Part shown: positions 1 to 5,050 of the stretch, one piece after another | Numbering within the stretch: position 1 is the stretch's first letter | Layout of the letters: every line of letters starts with the position of its first letter | Origin: Patescibacteria group bacterium | GTDB lineage: Bacteria; Patescibacteriota; Minisyncoccia; JAHIHE01 | Assembly (NCBI GenBank): GCA_018899995.1 | Contig: JAHIHE010000043.1 | Span: 1-9,400 of the forward strand | Length of the DNA: 9,400 bases | Direction of reading: 5' to 3' | Position numbers and translations under genes: made by a program | The notes under the pieces: generated by a model | Told to the model about the DNA's origin: nothing | Databases searched by the model: none | Seen by the model: the letters and a program-made list of their open reading frames with translations, nothing else

Positions 1-1
1 A

Positions 2-574
2 AAAAAGATAAGGCAAGAGGATAGATTTGCTAAAATAGCTTGTTTGGGAGATTCTGTTTTTCATACGCAAGATTTAGCCAGCCTATGGCAGATAAAAAAT
101 CCCGGCACTCTTTATATGCTGCTTAATAGATATGCAAAAAAAGGATTATTATTTAGAATTTATAAAGGATTTTATTCCATAAAGCCCGTGGAGCAAATAG
201 ATCCGATTAAATTGGGCATCAAAGCATTGCACGGATTTGCTTATGTAAGCACCGAGACAGTTTTGTCCAAGGCCGGAATAATTCAGCAAAATATCTATGG
301 CGTAACTTTTGTTAGCTCGCGATCCAAGAAATTTTTGATAGGCGGCAATCATTACTATTCAAGGAAGCTGAAAGATATTTATTTATATCAGCCAGCAGGA
401 ATTATTTACGAGAATGGCGTAAAAACTGCCACCACTGAAAGGGCAGTGGCGGATTTATTATATTTTAATCCAAATGCTTATTTTGATGGCGCTATGCTGA
501 TTGATTGGAAAAAAGTAATAGAAATCCAAAAAGAAATAGGTTATTCTTTGACTCCGGAGCGTTATGGCAAGTAA
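2..574 (+). CDS. AbiEi-type antitoxin / transcriptional regulator (5' partial)
   Basis: This resembles the AbiEi family of antitoxins, which repress their own operon and neutralise the partner nucleotidyltransferase of type IV abortive-infection systems. The N-terminal part has a winged-helix look: the stretch LASLWQIKNPGTLYMLLNRY followed by AKKGLLFRIYKGFYS gives a recognition helix and then a wing. The C-terminal part contains TTERAVADLLYFNP, typical of the AbiEi C-terminal domain. The first conventional start inside the window is a TTG at 44, but the same frame stays open to base 2 and encodes helix-like sequence (EDRFAKIACLGDSVFHTQDL). The true start is therefore probably left of the window and the gene is partial here. 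It ends in TAA 19 nt before the ATG of the toxin gene, so the two are probably co-transcribed. The DNA is clearly more AT-rich than rpsA or gyrA. Family assignment is from motif recognition only. Confidence 0.72.
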   Translation, partial: KKIRQEDRFAKIACLGDSVFHTQDLASLWQIKNPGTLYMLLNRYAKKGLLFRIYKGFYSIKPVEQIDPIKLGIKALHGFAYVSTETVLSKAGIIQQNIYGVTFVSSRSKKFLIGGNHYYSRKLKDIYLYQPAGIIYENGVKTATTERAVADLLYFNPNAYFDGAMLIDWKKVIEIQKEIGYSLTPERYGK

Positions 575-593
575 ATTCTAAATTTTGATATTT

Positions 594-1340
594 ATGATGA
601 TTTTACCCAATCCAAAAGACGCAATTCATAAAGCTTGGCTTTATCGTTTGCTCTCCGCAATTTATGATAATAAGATATTGGCAAACTCGCTTTATTTTAA
701 AGGCGGGACATGCGCGGCTATGCTTGGTTTTTTAGATAGGTTTTCAATAGATCTTGATTTTGATTATACGGGAGAGAAGAGTAAAGTGAAAACAACAAGA
801 AGAGAACTGGAGTCGGTTTTTAGCGATCTTGACTTGGAGATAAAAGATAAAAGTCAAAAAGTTCCGCAATATTTTTTGAAATACCCGGCAAAGCCAAATT
901 TAAGGAATACTATTAAAATAGATATAACTTTTCCGCCGCCCAAATCAAATAGCTACAGGGCTTTTAAACTGGAAGATATTGATAGAGTAGTAGTTTGCCA
1001 AACAATTGAGACTATGTTTGCGAACAAATTAGTAGCTTTAATGGATCGCTGGGAAAAAAATAAGGCGATTGCGGGCCGCGATGCTTATGACATTCATTAT
1101 TTTTTTATGCAAGGATTTGGGTATAATGAAAAAGTCATAAAAGAAAGAAGGAAGAATAGCGATTTGGCTTATTTTTTTCGGTCTTTGATAAGTTTTATTG
1201 ACAAAAGAATAAATGAAACGGTAATTGGCCAAGATCTTAATTTTTTGCTGCCACCTAACAAGTTTAGAAAAATAAGAAAAGTGCTAAAAAAAGAAACATT
1301 GATGTTTTTAAAGGATGAATTAGAAAGATTAAAAAGATAA
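594..1340 (+). CDS. AbiEii/AbiGii-type toxin, nucleotidyltransferase (DUF1814-like)
   Basis: This is probably the toxin partner of the upstream AbiEi-like gene; the family are minimal nucleotidyltransferases that act on cellular RNA targets such as tRNA in characterised relatives. Counting from the ATG at 594 (248 aa), the protein shows the family motifs: KGGT at 36-39, then RFSIDLDFD at 49-57 with the paired acidic residues of the catalytic site, a hydrophobic stretch with NKLVALMDR near 144-152, and RDAYDI at 162-167. Length fits the family. An in-frame TTG at 585 and a second ATG at 597 are alternative starts; no clear Shine-Dalgarno discriminates among them. A hand count of one 60-base line (1081-1140) gives 15 G+C, much lower than the housekeeping genes here, which suggests horizontal acquisition. 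The specific substrate cannot be read from the sequence. Confidence 0.8.
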   Translation: MMILPNPKDAIHKAWLYRLLSAIYDNKILANSLYFKGGTCAAMLGFLDRFSIDLDFDYTGEKSKVKTTRRELESVFSDLDLEIKDKSQKVPQYFLKYPAKPNLRNTIKIDITFPPPKSNSYRAFKLEDIDRVVVCQTIETMFANKLVALMDRWEKNKAIAGRDAYDIHYFFMQGFGYNEKVIKERRKNSDLAYFFRSLISFIDKRINETVIGQDLNFLLPPNKFRKIRKVLKKETLMFLKDELERLKR

Positions 1341-1388
1341 TTTTGTATTTATGAAACTCGTCACTTGCGGCAGTATGAAATTTTTATT

Positions 1389-1417
1389 AAACACCGCCCG
1401 ATTTTCGGGCGGTGTTT
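1389..1417. terminator. Bidirectional intrinsic terminator between toxin gene and rpsA
   Basis: A perfect inverted repeat has arms ACACCGCCCG (1391-1400) and CGGGCGGTGT (1406-1415) around the 5-nt loop ATTTT. It extends by A-T pairs at 1389-1390 with 1416-1417. On the + strand it runs into TTTTGATTTATT, and on the - strand into TTTAATAAAAA. It lies between the convergent ends of the toxin gene (stop at 1340) and rpsA (stop at 1422), the right place to terminate both. Confidence 0.9.
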
Positions 1418-1421
1418 TGAT

Positions 1422-2888
1422 TTATTCAGTTTTTGCTTTGCTTTTTTTTACGGCTGGTTTTTTTTCTTTTGCTTCGGCCTTTTCCTTCTTGACGATTTTT
1501 TCCTTGGTTTCTTTTTTGGCTTTTTGTTTTTCCTCTTTCGATTTCGCTTTTTCGGTTTCGGGTTTTTCCGCCGCGATTTTTACTGCCTCGGCTTTTGGAG
1601 CGGCTTCTTTCGGCATTTCAGCTTTTTCTGTCGGCGCTGCTGTTTCGGCGGTTTCTTTTTTGCCCTTTTCCGCCAAAGTCAGTCCCATTCTGTGCTCTTT
1701 CGGTTCAAGAGTGAGAATTTTAAATTTGTTTGTCGCGCCGACCCGGAGATATTTTTTCGCTTCTTCAATATTGTTGAATTCGGAAATATGGAGCAATCCG
1801 TGGATGTCTTCGTCTAGATAAACAAAAGCGCCGTACGGAGTGATTTTGCGCACATTTCCCGCGACAATATCGCCGACTTTATACTTCGTCTCCGACCATG
1901 GGTCTTTTTTCAGCGTTTTAATTGAAAGCGAAATTCTGGTGTCGTCAATTCCGATGATTTTGGCTTTGATTTTGTCTCCGACTTTGACGATATCTTTCGG
2001 ATTTTCAATCAGCCGCCACGCAAGCTCTGAAATATGAACCAGCCCTTCCAATTCTTCTTTCTTGCCTGCGGCGCCTGTCTGTCCGGCAGGCAGGGGTCTG
2101 CCGGAGACGGATTTGTTCCTCATTTGTATTTCAGGCGCAATATTGAATTTTACAAATGCTCCGAAATCAACCACGCCGCTTATGACGCCTTCAATAATAT
2201 CGCCTGTTTTAAGCAGGGAAATCGCCTCCCTTTCTTTATTCGCGTATGCCTCTTTTTCCGAAATTATAAGTTTTTCGTCTTCCTTATTGGCGTCAATTAT
2301 TTTTACTTTGAAATCCTGGCCGATGAATTTGTTCAGCATTGATAAAATTCTGGATTTGTCTCCTTCTTCCACGCGCGGATAGTGTTCAGCCGAGAGCTGG
2401 GAAACCGGCAAAAACGCCTTTATGCCGTAAATTTCTCCCATTAATCCGCCGCGATTCGCTTCGCGGATTTTCACCGCGACTATTTCGCCTTCTTGCAGTT
2501 TTTTATAAATGTCCGTCCATGCAATTTCATATCCGGCGGTGCGCAGCGAAAGTTCAATATAGCCCTCGTCGTTTTCCGGCTCAATTACCGTGGCTTTGAT
2601 TTTATCGCCGATTTTCAGGGTTTTAAGCGTTCCAATGCCGTCTTCCAGTTCGCGTCCGTAAATTACGCCGGCGCCAACAGGCCCCAAATCCAAATACAAC
2701 GCTTGTTTTCCGATATCAATAACAACGCCTTCAATCAAGTCGTCCTTTTCGGGCATTTTCATCTCGCTTTCTTTCCGGGAAAGCATTTCTTCCATAAACC
2801 CTGTTTTTTTAGCCGTTTTCTTGGTTTCCGGCTCTTTAGTTTTTTGCTCTCCATCCGCCGCTTGGCGGGGTAAATCTTTTTTTATCAT
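1422..2888 (-). CDS. rpsA: 30S ribosomal protein S1 (four S1 domains)
   Basis: S1 binds mRNA at the 30S platform and helps load structured or weakly Shine-Dalgarno messages. The 488-aa product has four S1/OB-fold repeats: about residues 50-118, 133-214, 228-325 and 337-405. The third (GDIIEGVISGVVDFGAFVKF ... LEGLVHISELAW ... GIDDTRISLSIK) and the fourth (GDIVAGNVRKITPYGAFVYL ... IHGLLHISEF) carry the classic GAFV and LxHISE motifs; the first two are more divergent, as usual in bacterial S1. An insertion of about 30 residues (249-279, including RPLPAGQTGAAG) separates the GAFV and LEGLVHISEL strands of domain 3 and coincides with a DNA palindrome. Residues 407-488 are a low-complexity Lys/Ala/Glu tail, probably disordered and RNA-contacting. 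The ATG at 2888 sits exactly at the edge of an inverted-repeat element whose GGGG end could serve as a weak ribosome-binding site. The gene is convergent with the toxin gene and shares its terminator. Confidence 0.93.
   Translation of the reverse strand: MIKKDLPRQAADGEQKTKEPETKKTAKKTGFMEEMLSRKESEMKMPEKDDLIEGVVIDIGKQALYLDLGPVGAGVIYGRELEDGIGTLKTLKIGDKIKATVIEPENDEGYIELSLRTAGYEIAWTDIYKKLQEGEIVAVKIREANRGGLMGEIYGIKAFLPVSQLSAEHYPRVEEGDKSRILSMLNKFIGQDFKVKIIDANKEDEKLIISEKEAYANKEREAISLLKTGDIIEGVISGVVDFGAFVKFNIAPEIQMRNKSVSGRPLPAGQTGAAGKKEELEGLVHISELAWRLIENPKDIVKVGDKIKAKIIGIDDTRISLSIKTLKKDPWSETKYKVGDIVAGNVRKITPYGAFVYLDEDIHGLLHISEFNNIEEAKKYLRVGATNKFKILTLEPKEHRMGLTLAEKGKKETAETAAPTEKAEMPKEAAPKAEAVKIAAEKPETEKAKSKEEKQKAKKETKEKIVKKEKAEAKEKKPAVKKSKAKTE
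2074..2094. repeat. 21-bp palindrome in frame inside rpsA domain 3
   Basis: The arms CCTGTCTGTC and GGCAGGCAGG pair around a central C at 2084 with only G-T wobbles, giving a GC-rich hairpin that stands out from its surroundings. A second small inverted repeat (GTCT at 2096-2099, AGAC at 2105-2108, around GCCGG) adjoins it. On the - strand it encodes the PAGQTG segment (residues 267-272) of the S1 insertion. It looks like a dispersed palindromic repeat that has entered a gene without breaking the frame. Confidence 0.75.
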
Positions 2889-2889
2889 A

Positions 2890-3085
2890 CCCCGTTAAAA
2901 ACCCTCGGCGAAAAAGAATTTTAGTTTTTACTAAAAATCGTTCTTTTTACCTTCGGGCAATTATTTATTATGACTCCGTTATTTTAAAATTCTTTTTCGC
3001 TGATGTTTATAAATGTGGATTGCGTAAATAAAATTTCCTGAAACCAGAATAAATGCATACAGCTATAAACAGGTTTCTAACGGGG
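2890..3085. repeat. MITE-like element 1 (CCCCGTTA ends), upstream of rpsA
   Basis: The element is 196 bp. Its 14-bp terminal inverted repeats are CCCCGTTAAAAACC (2890-2903) and GGTTTCTAACGGGG (3072-3085), with one mismatch. The tetranucleotide CATA flanks it directly on both sides (2886-2889 and 3086-3089), as expected of a 4-bp target-site duplication. Inside are a perfect 16-bp inverted repeat (GCGAAAAAGAATTTTA at 2908-2923 against 2985-3000) and a small hairpin (TTTTAGT 2919-2925, loop TTTT, ACTAAAA 2930-2936). No ORF of note lies within. It fills most of the rpsA leader, so it would be transcribed as a folded 5' UTR. Confidence 0.75.
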
Positions 3086-3162
3086 CATAAAAATAAAAAA
3101 CCATACATTAGTAATTAAAATTGCCCGCGCCGCCTATGGTTTTAGCAGCCGGCAATGATTGA

Positions 3163-3190
3163 AGTATAAACTACTTTAAAATTTTGTCAA
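3163..3190 (-). promoter_or_regulatory. Near-consensus sigma-70 promoter reading toward rpsA
   Basis: On the - strand, TTGACA (3190-3185) is followed by a 16-nt spacer and TATACT (3168-3163). The -35 box lies within the inverted-repeat end of the IS remnant, while the -10 lies just outside it. Transcription would start near 3156 and cross element 1, giving an rpsA leader of roughly 270 nt. The region 2889-3186 otherwise contains no gene. Confidence 0.6.
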
Positions 3191-3200
3191 CAACCCGCAG

Positions 3201-3223
3201 AAGTCCACCCTCTTTTGCACCCC
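3201..3223. repeat. Direct repeat, copy 1 (IS remnant, left side)
   Basis: This 23-bp sequence beginning AAGTCCACCCTC and ending TTTTGCACCCC recurs exactly at 3711-3733 in the same orientation. With the adjoining AACCCGCAGAAGT it forms a 32-bp unit (3192-3223). Confidence 0.9.
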
Positions 3224-3710
3224 TCGTTAATTTTTAGATTTCTCGGCAGCGACAAGATATATTGTACCGGAGATAGTTTGTTTTGAAAAGCGTAATGCGG
3301 CCTTTCGGTATTGTACCATAAAAGGTAATCAATGACTTTTCGGTTAAAATTGTCGGGATTTTCCAAATCTCCTAAGTGGTAATCCACAAATTCATCCTGA
3401 ATGGTACGATTGAATCTTTCAATATGAGCGTTCATTTTGGGCATCTTGGGATAGGTGTGGTAATGAATCAAATGCAAACGATTCAGTTCTTCATTAAAAT
3501 GTTTCTTGAATTCTGAGCCATTATCAGTAAGAACGAAGGTAAATGAAAACGGGAAAGCTTTTTGGCAGTAATCAAAAAATTCTTTGGCTGCTTTAGAGGC
3601 GTGGCTGGTGGCGCTCCAAGCAAAAGCAAATCTGGTATGAATATCTTCAAAAGTAATGACATAGCGCCTGATGCCGTAAACAAACTTTTCAATGGAATCC
3701 AGAGCTGTAT

Positions 3711-3733
3711 AAGTCCACCCTCTTTTGCACCCC
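3711..3733. repeat. Direct repeat, copy 2 (IS remnant, right side)
   Basis: Exact copy of 3201-3223. It is followed at once by AACCCGCAGAAGT (3734-3746), which in the left copy precedes it, so the two ends are circular permutations of one 32-bp unit. Confidence 0.9.
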
Positions 3734-3773
3734 AACCCGCAGAAGTTATTGATATTTCAAAAAGTTGACAAAT

Positions 3774-3787
3774 CTTGCTGCAGCAAG
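3774..3787. repeat. 14-bp perfect palindrome
   Basis: CTTGCTGCAGCAAG is a perfect dyad just outside the right IS end. It could be an operator-like site or part of an older repeat; nothing else in the window matches it. From 3788 to 3850 I see only AT-rich sequence without a convincing gene. Confidence 0.5.
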
Positions 3788-3850
3788 AAAAGTAAGGAGT
3801 TTTGTTTAAGGACTGAGATTGTTTAAATTCGTTCTTTTTAAAAATTTCCT

Positions 3851-3893
3851 TCATCAATAAAATAAGCTGGAGCGGGTTTTATTGATGATTTTT
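3851..3893 (+). terminator. Hairpin with T-run, terminator-like
   Basis: Perfect 12-bp arms TCATCAATAAAA (3851-3862) and TTTTATTGATGA (3877-3888) enclose a 14-nt loop and are followed by TTTTT (3889-3893). The stem is AT-rich and no + strand gene lies directly upstream, so the function is uncertain. It may insulate the hydrolase gene from IS read-through or be a remnant of a lost gene's terminator. Confidence 0.4.
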
Positions 3894-3906
3894 AACTGGT
3901 GGAAAA

Positions 3907-3926
3907 CTGGCAAAAACATTTGCCAG
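3907..3926. repeat. 8-bp stem hairpin upstream of the hydrolase gene
   Basis: CTGGCAAA (3907-3914) and TTTGCCAG (3919-3926) pair perfectly around the loop AACA. It overlaps the possible -35 of the next gene, so it could be an operator or a simple stem-loop. CGCGG separates it from a later T-run, which argues against a canonical terminator. Confidence 0.4.
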
Positions 3927-3948
3927 CGCGGTATTTTTATGTTAATAT
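3920..3948 (+). promoter_or_regulatory. Possible promoter for the hydrolase gene
   Basis: TTGCCA (3920-3925), a 17-nt spacer and TAATAT (3943-3948) form a moderate sigma-70-like match. The -10-like hexamer lies inside a short tandem repeat and recurs 8 nt later (3951-3956), so more than one start could be used. Confidence 0.35.
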
Positions 3949-3962
3949 GTTAATATGTTAAA
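3939..3962. repeat. Octanucleotide tandem repeat (TATGTTAA unit)
   Basis: Three head-to-tail copies of an 8-nt unit (ATGTTAAT, ATGTTAAT, ATGTTAAA) lie 19 nt before the ATG at 3981. It is the first of three short tandem arrays in spacers of this window. Confidence 0.75.
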
Positions 3963-3980
3963 AAGTTAAATTGACCACCC

Positions 3981-4622
3981 ATGATCATCACCTGGTACGG
4001 ACAAAGTTGTTTTAAGATCCAAAGCAAAGACACGACTATTGTTACTGATCCTTTTGACAAAAGCATCGGTCTTAAGCCGTATGCCGGCGGAGCGGATGTT
4101 GTTACGGTAAGCCACAGCCACTATGACCACAACAATGTCGGCGCGCTTCGCGGCGCCCCCTTTGTCATCAATACGCCCGGAGAGTACGAGATTAAAAATA
4201 TTTTTATAAACGGACTTTCTTCTTTTCACGATAAAAAATCCGGCGCCGAGCGCGGGCTGAACACGATTTATGTATTTGAAGCGGAAGATATGCGCGTCTG
4301 CCACTTGGGCGATTTGGGCGAAATCCTGTCGGATAAGGCGATTGATAATCTCGGACAGGTTGATATTCTGATGGTTCCAGTCGGAGGCGTTTATACCATA
4401 GACGCGAAAGAAGCTTCGGAACTGATTGATAGGATTGAGCCGTCTATCGTTTTACCGATGCACTACAAAATTCCGACAGTAAACATCAAATTTGACCCCC
4501 TGGATAAATTTTTATCGGCTCGCGGGACAAAAAGCAAGGAGGCAATGGACCATCTGACAATCAAGAAAAAAGAATTGGTAGCCGAAGAAAACAAGGTGAT
4601 TGTTTTGGCGCCAGCGCATTAG
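3981..4622 (+). CDS. Metallo-beta-lactamase-fold metal-dependent hydrolase (UlaG/COG2220-like)
   Basis: This is a 213-aa, probably cytosolic MBL-fold hydrolase of the UlaG-like branch; family members hydrolyse lactones or phosphodiesters, and the substrate here cannot be read. Metal-binding motifs are present: SHSHYDHNN at 44-52 (H45, H47, D49, H50), then H83 (SFHD), HLGD at 108-111 (H108, D111) and LPMHYK with H161. The N-terminus (MIITWYGQSCFKI) and TDPFD at 22-26 are typical of this group, as is NTPGEYEI at 64-71. There is no signal peptide. ATG is the first codon of the conserved N-terminal strand, so the start is secure, although no Shine-Dalgarno is visible (ACCACCC precedes it). It ends in TAG, 16 nt before element 2. 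Confidence 0.88.
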   Translation: MIITWYGQSCFKIQSKDTTIVTDPFDKSIGLKPYAGGADVVTVSHSHYDHNNVGALRGAPFVINTPGEYEIKNIFINGLSSFHDKKSGAERGLNTIYVFEAEDMRVCHLGDLGEILSDKAIDNLGQVDILMVPVGGVYTIDAKEASELIDRIEPSIVLPMHYKIPTVNIKFDPLDKFLSARGTKSKEAMDHLTIKKKELVAEENKVIVLAPAH

Positions 4623-4639
4623 CATTAGTAAAAAGTTCA

Positions 4640-4741
4640 CCCCGTTAGAAAATTTACATAAGTTTTCTAAGGTAAATAAAGATTTAAAACAAAGAAGAAG
4701 TTTTTGTTATTTTAGGAAGTTTTGTAAATTTTCTAACGGGG
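4640..4741. repeat. MITE-like element 2 (CCCCGTTA ends)
   Basis: The element is 102 bp with essentially perfect ends: the 20 bases at 4639-4658 (starting ACCCCGTTAGAAAA) are the exact reverse complement of 4723-4742. The tetranucleotide TTCA directly flanks the CCCC...GGGG core on both sides (4636-4639 and 4742-4745), consistent with a 4-bp target-site duplication whose outer base happens to extend the inverted repeat. The interior is AT-rich, partly self-complementary and has no ORF. It separates the hydrolase gene from the small membrane protein gene. It lacks a terminal U-run, so it is not an obvious terminator. Confidence 0.78.
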
Positions 4742-4768
4742 TTCATAAAGTCCGTAAAGTTTATAAAG
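4742..4768. repeat. Nonanucleotide tandem repeat (TTYRTAAAG-like)
   Basis: Three degenerate 9-nt units stand head to tail: TTCATAAAG, TCCGTAAAG, TTTATAAAG. They abut element 2 and end 13 nt before the ATG at 4782. They may supply -10-like sequences (TATAAA at 4762-4767), but no matching -35 box is seen. Confidence 0.7.
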
Positions 4769-4781
4769 TTTGAATGATTCA

Positions 4782-5030
4782 ATGAAATTTTTCGATAAAA
4801 TCAAAAGCAAAATAAAGCAAATTCAAGAAAAGCCGGAAAAAGAAAAGGCAAGAATTGTTTGGATTTTGGCGGTAATGATATTCGCGCTGATTACGGCGCT
4901 TTGGCTCGGATTTTCAAAGGGCTATAAAATTGAGAGCGGGAGCAAAAGCGATTCTTTTACAAAAATAATAAAAGAATTCAAAAGCAATATAGAAAATAAA
5001 ATTAAGCCCCGTTTAGAGATTTATCTCTAA
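4782..5030 (+). CDS. Small single-pass membrane protein, unknown function
   Basis: I do not recognise this 82-aa protein. It begins with a Lys-rich amphipathic segment (MKFFDKIKSKIKQIQEKPEKEKAR), then one hydrophobic span (about IVWILAVMIFALITALWLGF, 25-44), then a polar, Lys/Ser-rich tail. By the positive-inside rule the N-terminus would be cytoplasmic. ATG at 4782 is preferred over the in-frame TTG at 4770. The last residues and the stop codon (KPRLEIYL, TAA) are encoded by the hairpin element at 5007-5035, so the native C-terminus has probably been replaced. The stop lies 20 nt before gyrA, which suggests co-transcription. Codon use and composition resemble the flanking genes, and the frame is long for chance, but the gene has no recognised homologue here. 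Confidence 0.6.
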   Translation: MKFFDKIKSKIKQIQEKPEKEKARIVWILAVMIFALITALWLGFSKGYKIESGSKSDSFTKIIKEFKSNIENKIKPRLEIYL

Positions 5031-5035
5031 CGGGG
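5007..5035. repeat. MITE-like element 3, minimal hairpin (CCCCGTTTA/TAACGGGG)
   Basis: The element is a 29-bp hairpin with arms CCCCGTTTAGAGAT and ATCTCTAACGGGG that pair with one bulged T around TT. The ends match elements 1 and 2. Flanks are TAAG (5003-5006) and TAAA (5036-5039), a 3-of-4 direct repeat. It covers the stop codon of the small membrane gene and ends 15 nt before the gyrA ATG. There is no U-run, so a terminator role is unlikely; it could affect gyrA translation. Confidence 0.65.
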
Positions 5036-5050
5036 TAAACAGGCGCAGAT

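Larger units (their letters stand above)
3187..3735 (-). pseudogene. 5'-truncated DDE (rve) transposase fragment
   Basis: The frame encodes an integrase-core transposase catalytic domain. From the TTG at 3735, residues ALDSIEKFVYG carry the first catalytic Asp (D13), VLTDNGSEF the second (D71), and MNAHIERFNRTIQDEF the Glu (E106), so 34 residues lie between the second Asp and the Glu, as in DDE families of the rve type. YNTERPH (141-147) and LSPVQYI are the usual downstream motifs. At 182 aa it lacks the N-terminal helix-turn-helix region of full transposases (roughly 100 or more residues). Its first residues (GCKRGWT, 2-8) and its last ones (GCKRGWT, 172-178) are both encoded by copies of the same direct repeat rather than by genuine transposase sequence. 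No credible ribosome-binding site or ATG precedes it. The remaining core shows no internal stop, so truncation may be recent, or the fragment may belong to a larger rearranged element. Confidence 0.75.
3183..3772 (-). mobile_element. Decayed insertion sequence with rve-type transposase remnant
   Basis: A perfect 9-bp inverted repeat, TTTGTCAAC (3183-3191) and GTTGACAAA (3764-3772), bounds a 590-bp segment carrying the DDE transposase remnant. Just inside both ends lie copies of a 32-nt direct repeat in permuted form: a full unit at 3192-3223, and at the other end 3711-3733 followed by 3734-3746. No target-site duplication is evident next to the 9-bp repeats. The missing N-terminal third of the transposase indicates an inactive copy. 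Assignment to the IS481/IS3 group is inferred from the integrase core only. Confidence 0.65.

Noticed and set aside
44..574. TTG at 44 as the true start of the AbiEi-like gene
   Set aside because: The frame is open to the left edge and the preceding residues look like part of the N-terminal helical region, so an internal Leu codon is more likely.
1351..1821. Two overlapping + strand frames (to 1821 and 1817) encoding Phe/Ser-rich membrane-like proteins
   Set aside because: They are the antisense of the Lys/Ala/Glu-rich tail of rpsA; AAG/GAA-type codons read backwards give Phe, Leu and Ser. No start signal, and rpsA is certain.
3483..3857. A 124-aa - strand frame overlapping the transposase in another frame, perhaps the missing N-terminal part joined by frameshifting
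   Set aside because: Its upstream part (starting MMKEIFKKNEFKQ) has no helix-turn-helix look and the downstream part is just the transposase DNA out of frame.
5007..5035. Hairpin before gyrA as an intrinsic terminator
   Set aside because: The stem is followed by TAAACAGG, with no T-run, and the same ends recur in two other elements.
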